DNA of 27,507 bases from Planococcaceae bacterium UBA3378 (lineage in GTDB: Bacteria > Bacillota > Bacilli > Bacillales_A > Planococcaceae). Where the stretch lies: NCBI GenBank assembly GCA_002359075.1, contig DEQA01000155.1, positions 2,969 through 30,475 on the forward strand, in the 5' to 3' direction. This document shows positions 1 through 5,621 of the stretch, one piece after another. The notes under the pieces were generated by a model. It saw only the letters and a program-made list of their open reading frames with translations, was not told where the DNA came from and ran no database searches. The position numbers and the translations under genes are program-made. The stretch's first letter is position 1, and the number at the start of each line of letters is the position of its first letter.

Positions 1-41
1 AAAGCGTTATGTGTACCTGTTTTGTTTAAAGTGAATTCCAT
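1..41 (-). CDS. Start of an unidentified gene, cut by the window edge
   Basis: Only the first 13 codons are present; they read MEFTLNKTGTHNA from an ATG at 41-39. A strong ribosome binding site, AAAAAAGGAGGG, lies on the minus strand with about 7 bases between it and the ATG, which is why I call this a real start. A terminator for the next gene upstream (77-112) separates them, so this gene probably has its own promoter in the A/T-rich stretch around 60-76. Thirteen residues are too few to name a family and no function is proposed. Confidence 0.6.
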   Translation of the reverse strand, partial: MEFTLNKTGTHNA

Positions 42-76
42 TACTTATCCCTCCTTTTTTTAAATATAGCATAATG

Positions 77-112
77 AAAAAATGCCCACTACTAATACAT
101 ACTAGTGGGCAT
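77..112 (-). terminator. Intrinsic terminator of the DUF1002 gene
   Basis: A perfect 10-bp stem (82-91 with 103-112, arm ATGCCCACTA) encloses an 11-base loop and is followed on the minus strand by a run of T at 81-77. It sits 6 bases beyond the DUF1002 stop codon. Confidence 0.85.
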
Positions 113-118
113 ACTCTA

Positions 119-1063
119 TTATTCTGTTTGTGTATCATTGTCTGAAGAGAACCAAGAGGAAACCGTATCAATCAAGTTTTTGAAGAAATTCTTTACATTT
201 TCCCAAAAACCTTCATCCTGCACAAGATCCCTGATACTACCAAACTTGTCTTCGATCTTCTGACTTAAATCAGATAATTGATCTGACCATTTTGAAAAAT
301 CGATGTCCAAATTCCGGATTTGATCCATTAAATCTACTAATAGTTTACGATCTTGCTCACTTAAATTGATTTTTAGTTTTGAAAGCTGCTCATCTACGAT
401 TTGCTGAACCTCTTCCTTTGTTGCCGGTGATTTGTCGGCAATTTCCTTCTTAATCTCTGTCAAAAGCTCGGCCACTCTTTCCTCCGAGACATCCCCGTTT
501 TCTGCAATTGTCGTTGCTACAGAAAGCTCTTCATTTGCTACATCTGTTCGCTCTATATCTAATGTTTCTCCTGTTTTCACTTCATATGCCTTATAAATCC
601 CTACTAGAGCAGAGTGTCCTGTTACCGGCTTTGGCGCTGCTACCTCAACAACCGCATCTTCAATACCAGCTGTCAGCATAGCACTTGCGTACATTTCCGC
701 TGATACTTGCGTAATATTTTCCGGTGTTACAATGCTGATCACAAGCCCTTTACCTTCATCCTGGCGTGTAATTTTTGCCGAAGAATACATACGTGAGCTT
801 GCATTGCTGTCTTTAATATATTTTACAAGGTCTTCCCCTGAAACTGTAATTTCGTCAATTTCCGGTTCTTCATTTATACGTAAAGCTGTTTTTACCATTT
901 CTCTCTCTGTTTCTGAAAGATTTGCTCCATATACGACAATCGGTACGCCGAGCTTTTCGTTAATAGCCTTTGTTTCTGTAACCGATGCTGCTGCCTGTGC
1001 TGGAATGATAGCAAACACTGCCAGCATGAGCGCCAGCATGAGCGATACATATTTTTGCTTCAT
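119..1063 (-). CDS. Secreted DUF1002 family protein (YpuA-like)
   Basis: The 314-residue product starts with a typical signal peptide: charged MKQK, a hydrophobic core at about residues 5-20, and cleavage plausibly after the AQA near residue 25. The body (about 35-220) contains VPIVVYGANLSETEREMV and the Ala/Val-rich stretch that I associate with DUF1002, the family of B. subtilis YpuA. The C-terminal third (about 195-300) is rich in E, K, D and L with heptad-like spacing and probably forms a helical or coiled-coil region, ending in an amphipathic FWENVKNFFKNLIDT-type helix. The start is set by GGGGAGG about 9 bases upstream. The gene is monocistronic: one terminator follows it, and the terminator of cvfB lies just upstream. 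The function of the family is not established as far as I know; an exported or cell-surface role is inferred from the signal peptide. Confidence 0.8.
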   Translation of the reverse strand: MKQKYVSLMLALMLAVFAIIPAQAAASVTETKAINEKLGVPIVVYGANLSETEREMVKTALRINEEPEIDEITVSGEDLVKYIKDSNASSRMYSSAKITRQDEGKGLVISIVTPENITQVSAEMYASAMLTAGIEDAVVEVAAPKPVTGHSALVGIYKAYEVKTGETLDIERTDVANEELSVATTIAENGDVSEERVAELLTEIKKEIADKSPATKEEVQQIVDEQLSKLKINLSEQDRKLLVDLMDQIRNLDIDFSKWSDQLSDLSQKIEDKFGSIRDLVQDEGFWENVKNFFKNLIDTVSSWFSSDNDTQTE

Positions 1064-1099
1064 AGTTAAAAACCTCCCCTTTCAGATAATACATACGTT

Positions 1100-1146
1100 A
1101 AAAAAAGCAAAAGGTTGCGATTTATTTTCCTCCCCTTTGCTTTTTT
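1100..1146 (-). terminator. Intrinsic terminator after cvfB, possibly bidirectional
   Basis: Inverted repeat AAAAAAGCAAAAGG (1101-1114) against CCCCTTTGCTTTTTT (1132-1146), starting 3 bases after the cvfB stop. Both flanks are A/T runs, so it could act on either strand; the minus-strand gene cvfB is the one it would end. The DUF1002 promoter must overlap it or fit in the 36 bases that remain before that gene. Confidence 0.75.
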
Positions 1147-1148
1147 CC

Positions 1149-2003
1149 TTATAAAATTTCCGTCCAACCGTCCTGCTGTTTAATCTTCCGTGCTTTCATT
1201 AATGTACCAAGCGCCCGTTTAAAGGCACCTTTACTCATATCGAACATTTCTTGGATCTCTTCAGGAGAGGATTTATCGCCAAATGGCATTTTACCGCCTA
1301 CACTTTCAAGATAGGCAATAATTTTCTCTGCATCTTCACCAAGACGCTCATGCTTACGCGGTAAAAGGGAGCCGTTTAATGAGCCATCCTCTTTCACATC
1401 GATAATTCGCACCATTACATCTTGTCCAAGCCGTGGTTCGCCTTTCATTTCGGAATGGTGAATAAAGATACGGTACGGACTATCTGTTCCCAGTAAAAAC
1501 GAGCCTACAGGCAATAGCCGGTATGGACGCGCAGGAATGTTTTTATTGTGCATATCTTCTAATGCACCTTCATAAAGATCATTCACTTTTTCTTCCGTTA
1601 TTAAGCGTCCGAATAAGTCACCGTTTCGGTCAACCCGCAAAGTCATATACAAATGGTCACCCGGCTGTGGCCAAAGTTCTTGAAGGGCCGGCAGATCTTC
1701 CGCTTTTACAAGGACCTCCCTCGTTGTACCGATATCAGTATAAGCTCCTTCACGTGTTACTTTCAGAACACGGGCCCAGCCATATTCACCTTGTCGTACA
1801 GCAGGTAATACCGTTGTTGCCTGCAAATCACCACGGCGGTCTGCAAATAAAAATACTTCCACAAGATCGCCAATTGCCAATGGCGCTGTTACATCTGAAC
1901 TGTTTAATGGTATTTCAACATCGCCATTTGTTAATATATAGCGCGAGCCCTGCTCCTCTAATACAGTCAGCGATACAGTTTGTCCTGATTTTAATTCATT
2001 CAT
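1149..2003 (-). CDS. cvfB: CvfB-family S1-domain RNA-binding protein (YitL-like)
   Basis: The 284-residue protein has the CvfB architecture: an N-terminal S1-like OB fold (about 1-62), a second S1 domain (about 70-135, with GEYGWARVLKVTREGAYTDI), a third (about 145-215, with LGQDVMVRIIDVKEDGSLNGSL) and a C-terminal winged helix (about 222-284, FGDKSSPEEIQEMFDMSKGA). Staphylococcus aureus CvfB is known as an RNA-binding regulator of virulence-factor expression; the role here is inferred from family. Three ATGs lie in a tandem ATGA repeat, and only the middle one opens this frame, with AAAGGGA upstream. It begins 20 bases after the mntR stop with no terminator between, so the two are very likely co-transcribed. 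Confidence 0.9.
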   Translation of the reverse strand: MNELKSGQTVSLTVLEEQGSRYILTNGDVEIPLNSSDVTAPLAIGDLVEVFLFADRRGDLQATTVLPAVRQGEYGWARVLKVTREGAYTDIGTTREVLVKAEDLPALQELWPQPGDHLYMTLRVDRNGDLFGRLITEEKVNDLYEGALEDMHNKNIPARPYRLLPVGSFLLGTDSPYRIFIHHSEMKGEPRLGQDVMVRIIDVKEDGSLNGSLLPRKHERLGEDAEKIIAYLESVGGKMPFGDKSSPEEIQEMFDMSKGAFKRALGTLMKARKIKQQDGWTEIL

Positions 2004-2023
2004 TCATTTATTCGTCCCTTTCA

Positions 2024-2443
2024 TCACACATTTTGCTGTGTTTTCATCTTTTCGAGCTTTTGTATAAAATCCGGTTGTTCCTCCATTAATTGAACTAAAT
2101 CCGCAATCCGATCAATCGAATTCCAGCTTAAGTGATGTTCAATTCCCTCAACATCCTGATAAATCCGGTCTTCATCCACACCGATAAGACGTAAAAACTG
2201 TTCCAGCAGCTCATGCCGCTGAACAAGTCGTTTGCCTAGCTTTTCCCCTTTAGGTGTCAATGTTAAGCCTCTATACTTTTCGTATACCAAATATCCGTCT
2301 TTATCTAATTTTTGGACCATTTTTGTAACTGAGGAAGGTAGAACAGATAATGCTTCTGCAATGTCGGACACACGTGCATACCCTTTATTCTCAATTAATA
2401 AGTAAATTTGTTCGATGTGGTCCTCCATACTAGGTGTCGGCAT
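2024..2443 (-). CDS. mntR: Manganese-responsive transcriptional regulator MntR
   Basis: A DtxR/MntR-type regulator of 139 residues, with a winged helix (about 1-70, YARVSDIAEALSVLPSSV) and a dimerisation/metal-binding half (about 75-139). With the start at the ATG ending at 2443, the Mn ligands known from B. subtilis MntR fall at identical positions: D8, E11, H77, E99, E102 and H103. A GTG five codons upstream is also in frame, but the ribosome binding site GAGGAG lies inside those five codons, so the ATG is the real start. B. subtilis MntR represses Mn uptake genes and activates Mn efflux genes when Mn is high. No Mn transporter is visible here, so its targets lie elsewhere. The gene has its own SigA-type promoter and probably carries cvfB with it. 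Confidence 0.96.
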   Translation of the reverse strand: MPTPSMEDHIEQIYLLIENKGYARVSDIAEALSVLPSSVTKMVQKLDKDGYLVYEKYRGLTLTPKGEKLGKRLVQRHELLEQFLRLIGVDEDRIYQDVEGIEHHLSWNSIDRIADLVQLMEEQPDFIQKLEKMKTQQNV

Positions 2444-2470
2444 ATCCTGTCTCCTCACTTTCCTATTGCT

Positions 2471-2498
2471 AGTATAAGTTTACTACAATCTTCTGCAA
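2471..2498 (-). promoter_or_regulatory. SigA-type promoter of mntR-cvfB
   Basis: On the minus strand, TTGCAG (2498-2493), a 16-base spacer and TATACT (2476-2471), ending 27 bases upstream of the mntR ATG. It lies between the comFB-like terminator and mntR, as expected for an independent transcription unit. Confidence 0.65.
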
Positions 2499-2512
2499 AA
2501 AGTTAACTGAAA

Positions 2513-2546
2513 ACAAAAACGAGCCGAATACACTTGATCCGGCTCA
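2513..2546 (-). terminator. Terminator overlapping the end of the ComFB-like gene
   Basis: Stem GAGCCG (2521-2526) with CGGCTC (2540-2545), then GTTTTTG on the minus strand. The stop codon (2546-2544) lies in the upstream arm. Confidence 0.8.
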
Positions 2547-2828
2547 TTTGGAATGTTTAGGTTTGTGCCCTACTTTATGAATTGCATGGATTATTTGTTT
2601 ATTAATTTCCTCAAGGCTCTCTGGTGTATTCATTTCGTTAAACACTACATCCCGCCATTGGGGAGATGTCACATATCTCGGAGGCAGTGCATTCAACGCA
2701 ATGGCCATGACATCCAGCTTACATTGTTCACAATGGCAGAATGTTTGATAGTCATTGCCGTACAGCAGAAAATTTACCAATCCCCGAACAATTTCCTCCG
2801 TAACATTGACTAGTAAAGGTTGATCCAT
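2544..2828 (-). CDS. ComFB-domain small protein
   Basis: The 94-residue protein matches the ComFB (late competence) domain: an N-terminal helix (VTEEIVRGLVNFLL), a Cys cluster CHCEQC at residues 31-36, then LDVMAIALNALPPRYVTS, very close to the core of B. subtilis ComFB as I recall it. The cysteines probably hold zinc, as in the B. subtilis protein. Family members outside Bacillus have recently been described as cyclic dinucleotide receptors, but I cannot tell whether this one binds a nucleotide. It stands alone with its own promoter and terminator, not in a comFA/comFC operon, so a direct competence role is uncertain. The ATG follows AAGGA with suitable spacing. Confidence 0.85.
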   Translation of the reverse strand: MDQPLLVNVTEEIVRGLVNFLLYGNDYQTFCHCEQCKLDVMAIALNALPPRYVTSPQWRDVVFNEMNTPESLEEINKQIIHAIHKVGHKPKHSK

Positions 2829-2872
2829 ATATTTCCTTCGCCTCGTTTTTTTTGTTAATGTATGCTCACTTT

Positions 2873-2901
2873 ATCATATAACTATCAAAACAGGAACTCA
2901 A
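2873..2901 (-). promoter_or_regulatory. SigA-type promoter of the ComFB-like gene
   Basis: On the minus strand, TTGAGT (2901-2896), a 17-base spacer and TATGAT (2878-2873), 44 bases upstream of the start codon. Confidence 0.6.
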
Positions 2902-2957
2902 CTAGACAATTCTTTTTTCAAAACTCGAGGATAATATGGCATGTTGTTTACACAGTT

Positions 2958-5075
2958 TTACCTTTCCTTTTTCATCAGGCGCAGCGAGTTTAATACAACA
3001 AGTAAGGTTGCACCCATATCGGCAAAGATGGCAATCCATAACGTAAGCCAGCCCGGAATGACGAGCAGGAGGGCAATTGCCTTTAACCCTAGAGCAAAGG
3101 CGATATTTTGTTTGATGATAGATAACGTTTTTTTGCTGAGCCGGATGATGCCTGGTATTTTTTCGACATTGTCTCCCATCAAGACAATATCGGCTGTTTC
3201 AAGCGCAGCATCTGTCCCGGCCCCACCCATAGCAATGCCAATCGAAGCAGCCGCTAATGCCGGCGCATCATTCACCCCATCGCCTACCATGGCAACAGAG
3301 CCGTACCTTTGCTGGAATTCTCTTATGGCCTCAAGCTTATCGGCCGGCAGCAGGGACGCTCTTGTCTCCGTTAACTGCAGCTTTCCTGCAATAGCAGAAG
3401 CCGTGAGCTCGGCATCACCTGTTAGCATCATTGTTTTTATCCCGCTCATCGTTAATTCGCTGACTACTTGTTTACTATTACCACGTAATTGATCGGCAAT
3501 GGCAATAATGCCGAGAAGCTGTTGTTCTGTAGCAGCTGCGATCACGGATTTCCCCTGTCTTGCCAGCTGTTCAACATATTGCTTTACATCCGGCTCCAGC
3601 GAAACCTGGGATTCAATCCATTCAATGCTTCCTACATTCACTTTTATTCCATCTACTACCGCATAAGCACCTTTACCGGTTACAGAGTTGAAATTGACCG
3701 GCTCTGCCAATAAAACTTGTAAATCCTGTGCCTTTGCCAGAATTGCTCCGGCTAATGGATGCTGCGAGTTTTTTTCTACCGTCCCAACTAACCGCAGAAA
3801 CTCCTTTTCCGTCATATTACGCACTACTATCTTACTATCTGTTACTTCGGGCTTACCTTTCGTGAGCGTACCTGTCTTGTCAAATGCAATCGCCTTTGTA
3901 CGGGCAAGCTCCTCCAGATACACCCCGCCTTTAATGAGCACGCCTTGCTTTGCTGCATTCCCAATTGCAGTCACAATCGCTACAGGGGTTGAAATGACGA
4001 GGGCACAAGGACAGCCCACTACTAATACAGCAAGACCCTGATAGATCCACTGCTGCCAATCTCCTGTGAAAATAGGAGGAACAACGGCAACCAGCAGTGC
4101 CACCAGCATAATAAGTGGTGTATAGTATTTGGCAAATTGATCGACGAACTTTTGAGATGGCGCCTTTTCAGCCTGTGCTTCCTCTACAAGGTGAATAATT
4201 TTGGCAATCGTCGTATCCGCCGCCAGCTTCGTTACCTTTACTTCCAACGCGCCTTCTTCGTTAAGCGTTCCCGCAAAAACCTCGTCTCCCATTTCCTTCT
4301 TCACCGGAATAGATTCTCCTGTAATAGCTGCCTGATTGACAGCGGAAGATCCATTTACGACCACACCATCCATCGCAATCTTCTGCCCCGGCTTCACTAT
4401 TAATAAATCACCTATTATAATTTCTTCTGTTGGTACTTCTATTTCATGAGAATGGCTGCCATGTGCCCGCTTGACCAGCGCTACAGGCGGTGCTATTTCC
4501 ATCAGCCGTTCAATCGACTGGCGCGCCTTGTTCATCGAGTAGGCTTCAAGTGCCTCACTTACAGCAAACAAAAAGACGACAATTGCTGCTTCCTGCCATT
4601 CTCCAATAATTGCTGCTCCTATAATGGCAATGGTCATTAATGTCTTCATATCAAATTCAAATCGCATAAGATTGCGCAGACCTGTCTTAAAGATGCTTAT
4701 ACCGCCAATCATAATGGCAAAAAAGTAAAGAACCGTCGAAAGGAGATTCTCTTCTCCCCGTCCTATACTGTAAATAAGGGAGCTCAAAATAAAAAGAAGA
4801 GAGATTCCTGCTAGTATATTCTCCTTCCGTTGATAAAATGGGATTGCTTTTTTGGCTCTCTCTTCTGCTTTCGTCACCTTGATCCCATCAAAAGCGCCTG
4901 CTGCTTCGAGCTGTTCTATCGTCACTTCTCCTACAACCGTCAGCTTTGCCGCTCCAAAATTCAGCTGGCATTCCTCTACTGTCGGTATATCCTTTATATT
5001 CTTTTCAAATTTTGCTGCGCAGTTTGCACACGACAAATTTTGCAGCCTATATTGCTGCTTCTCCTTTACTGCCAT
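2958..5075 (-). CDS. cadA: Cadmium/zinc/lead-exporting P1B-type ATPase CadA
   Basis: The protein has about 705 residues (from the ATG at 5075) and strongly resembles CadA of S. aureus plasmid pI258. In order: an N-terminal heavy-metal-associated domain with SCANC (C16, C19), paired transmembrane helices at about 85-175, the actuator loop with TGES (about 252-255), the membrane metal motif CPC (about 355-357), the phosphorylation motif DKTGT (D399), the SQHP motif, GDGVNDAP in the hinge, and a last membrane pair with the DMGAT typical of Zn/Cd/Pb pumps. It exports divalent soft metals across the cytoplasmic membrane using ATP. In-frame ATGs also lie at 5102 and 5081; I prefer 5075 because AAAGGAAG gives it normal spacing. 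The start overlaps the end of cadC, suggesting translational coupling. The actuator domain carries a short His-rich stretch (HGSHSH, about 205-210) not seen in pI258 CadA as I recall it. Confidence 0.96.
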   Translation of the reverse strand: MAVKEKQQYRLQNLSCANCAAKFEKNIKDIPTVEECQLNFGAAKLTVVGEVTIEQLEAAGAFDGIKVTKAEERAKKAIPFYQRKENILAGISLLFILSSLIYSIGRGEENLLSTVLYFFAIMIGGISIFKTGLRNLMRFEFDMKTLMTIAIIGAAIIGEWQEAAIVVFLFAVSEALEAYSMNKARQSIERLMEIAPPVALVKRAHGSHSHEIEVPTEEIIIGDLLIVKPGQKIAMDGVVVNGSSAVNQAAITGESIPVKKEMGDEVFAGTLNEEGALEVKVTKLAADTTIAKIIHLVEEAQAEKAPSQKFVDQFAKYYTPLIMLVALLVAVVPPIFTGDWQQWIYQGLAVLVVGCPCALVISTPVAIVTAIGNAAKQGVLIKGGVYLEELARTKAIAFDKTGTLTKGKPEVTDSKIVVRNMTEKEFLRLVGTVEKNSQHPLAGAILAKAQDLQVLLAEPVNFNSVTGKGAYAVVDGIKVNVGSIEWIESQVSLEPDVKQYVEQLARQGKSVIAAATEQQLLGIIAIADQLRGNSKQVVSELTMSGIKTMMLTGDAELTASAIAGKLQLTETRASLLPADKLEAIREFQQRYGSVAMVGDGVNDAPALAAASIGIAMGGAGTDAALETADIVLMGDNVEKIPGIIRLSKKTLSIIKQNIAFALGLKAIALLLVIPGWLTLWIAIFADMGATLLVVLNSLRLMKKER

Positions 5076-5427
5076 CTTCATCCACTTCCTTTGAATGTTC
5101 ATAAGCTATCGTCACAATTTGAAATACATGGTTATCTGCAAGGGAATAATAAACCATCTTGCCTTCCCGGTAGGATTTTGCCAAGCCGTGCTCCTTCAAA
5201 TATCGTAAATGATGGGAAGCTGTTGCCACAGATGAGCCGATGATTTCTGCCACATCACATACACATAATGCTGATTCTATCGTTAAAGCATAAGCGATCT
5301 TTAATCTCGTCTGATCAGCAAGCGCCTTTAGAAAGCTCGCTACCTTAGATAAATCAGGCATCTGCTTTTGTACACGTCCGACAACTTCCGTATGAATTTC
5401 CGTTACTGCACACACTTCTTTCACCAT
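5047..5427 (-). CDS. cadC: CadC-type ArsR-family metal-sensing repressor
   Basis: A 126-residue winged-helix ArsR-family repressor. The CadC alpha-3N thiol motif LCVCD gives C55 and C57, followed by the recognition helix (SSVATASHHLRYLKEHGL). The alpha-5 zinc site of CadC is intact: D98, H100, H111 and E114, the same spacing as D101/H103/H114/E117 of pI258 CadC. pI258 CadC has two N-terminal cysteines that complete the Cd/Pb site; here I see only C6, with H12 nearby, so the thiol site may be three-coordinate or recruit His. The gene lies directly upstream of cadA and overlaps it by about 29 bases. Two operator-like palindromes flank the promoter in front of it, so autorepression released by metal is the natural model. 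Confidence 0.95.
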   Translation of the reverse strand: MVKEVCAVTEIHTEVVGRVQKQMPDLSKVASFLKALADQTRLKIAYALTIESALCVCDVAEIIGSSVATASHHLRYLKEHGLAKSYREGKMVYYSLADNHVFQIVTIAYEHSKEVDEDGSKGEAAI

Positions 5428-5439
5428 ATTCCACCCTCA

Positions 5440-5456
5440 TTCAAATATAGATTTGA
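5440..5456. promoter_or_regulatory. cad operator copy O1 (downstream of transcription start)
   Basis: The palindrome TTCAAATATAGATTTGA lies just downstream of the predicted transcription start and 12 bases before the cadC ATG. It shares 15 of 17 bases with copy O2. The TCAAAT-ATTTGA arms are those of the CadC operator of pI258 as I recall it. A repressor here would block transcript initiation or elongation. Confidence 0.75.
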
Positions 5457-5464
5457 TTGTTATT

Positions 5465-5493
5465 AGTATATGCAATATTTTCTAAACGTTCAA
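5465..5493 (-). promoter_or_regulatory. SigA-type promoter of cadC-cadA
   Basis: On the minus strand, TTGAAC (5493-5488), a 17-base spacer and TATACT (5470-5465). The -35 hexamer lies inside operator O2, and operator O1 begins at about +1, so the promoter is bracketed by two CadC-type sites. Confidence 0.75.
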
Positions 5494-5505
5494 ATATTTA
5501 TTTGA
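5489..5505. promoter_or_regulatory. cad operator copy O2 (over the -35)
   Basis: The minus strand reads TCAAATAAATATTTGAA, an inverted repeat matching the known cad operator core TCAAATAAATATTTGA of S. aureus pI258 (from memory). It overlaps the -35 hexamer of the cadC promoter; its centre is 49 bp from that of O1. Confidence 0.8.
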
Positions 5506-5508
5506 CTT

Positions 5509-5552
5509 TAAAAAGGAAGATTCCACTGGCTAGTGCCTTTGGAATCTTCCTT
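5509..5552 (-). terminator. Terminator after the acylase gene
   Basis: A perfect 13-bp stem (5513-5525 with 5540-5552, arm AAGGAAGATTCCA), loop of 14, then TTTT on the minus strand. It lies about 70 bases beyond the acylase stop. The T-run abuts cad operator O2, so acylase transcription is stopped just before the cad promoter. Confidence 0.8.
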
Positions 5553-5621
5553 CTCTTGTTCCTGTATAGGATTGCTATAGCATGCTGCTTCCTGAATGAA
5601 AGACCTATACAAACATCTATT

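Noticed and set aside
732..1154. 140-residue plus-strand frame opposite the DUF1002 gene
   Set aside because: It runs through the DUF1002 ribosome binding site and a terminator hairpin, and its composition is typical of an antisense frame.
1523..2089. 188-residue plus-strand frame opposite cvfB and mntR
   Set aside because: It crosses an operon junction of two well-supported genes and shows His/Leu-rich composition without any domain.
2941..3492. 183-residue plus-strand frame opposite the end of cadA
   Set aside because: Shadow of cadA; no ribosome binding site, no recognisable domain, and cadA motifs are complete on the other strand.
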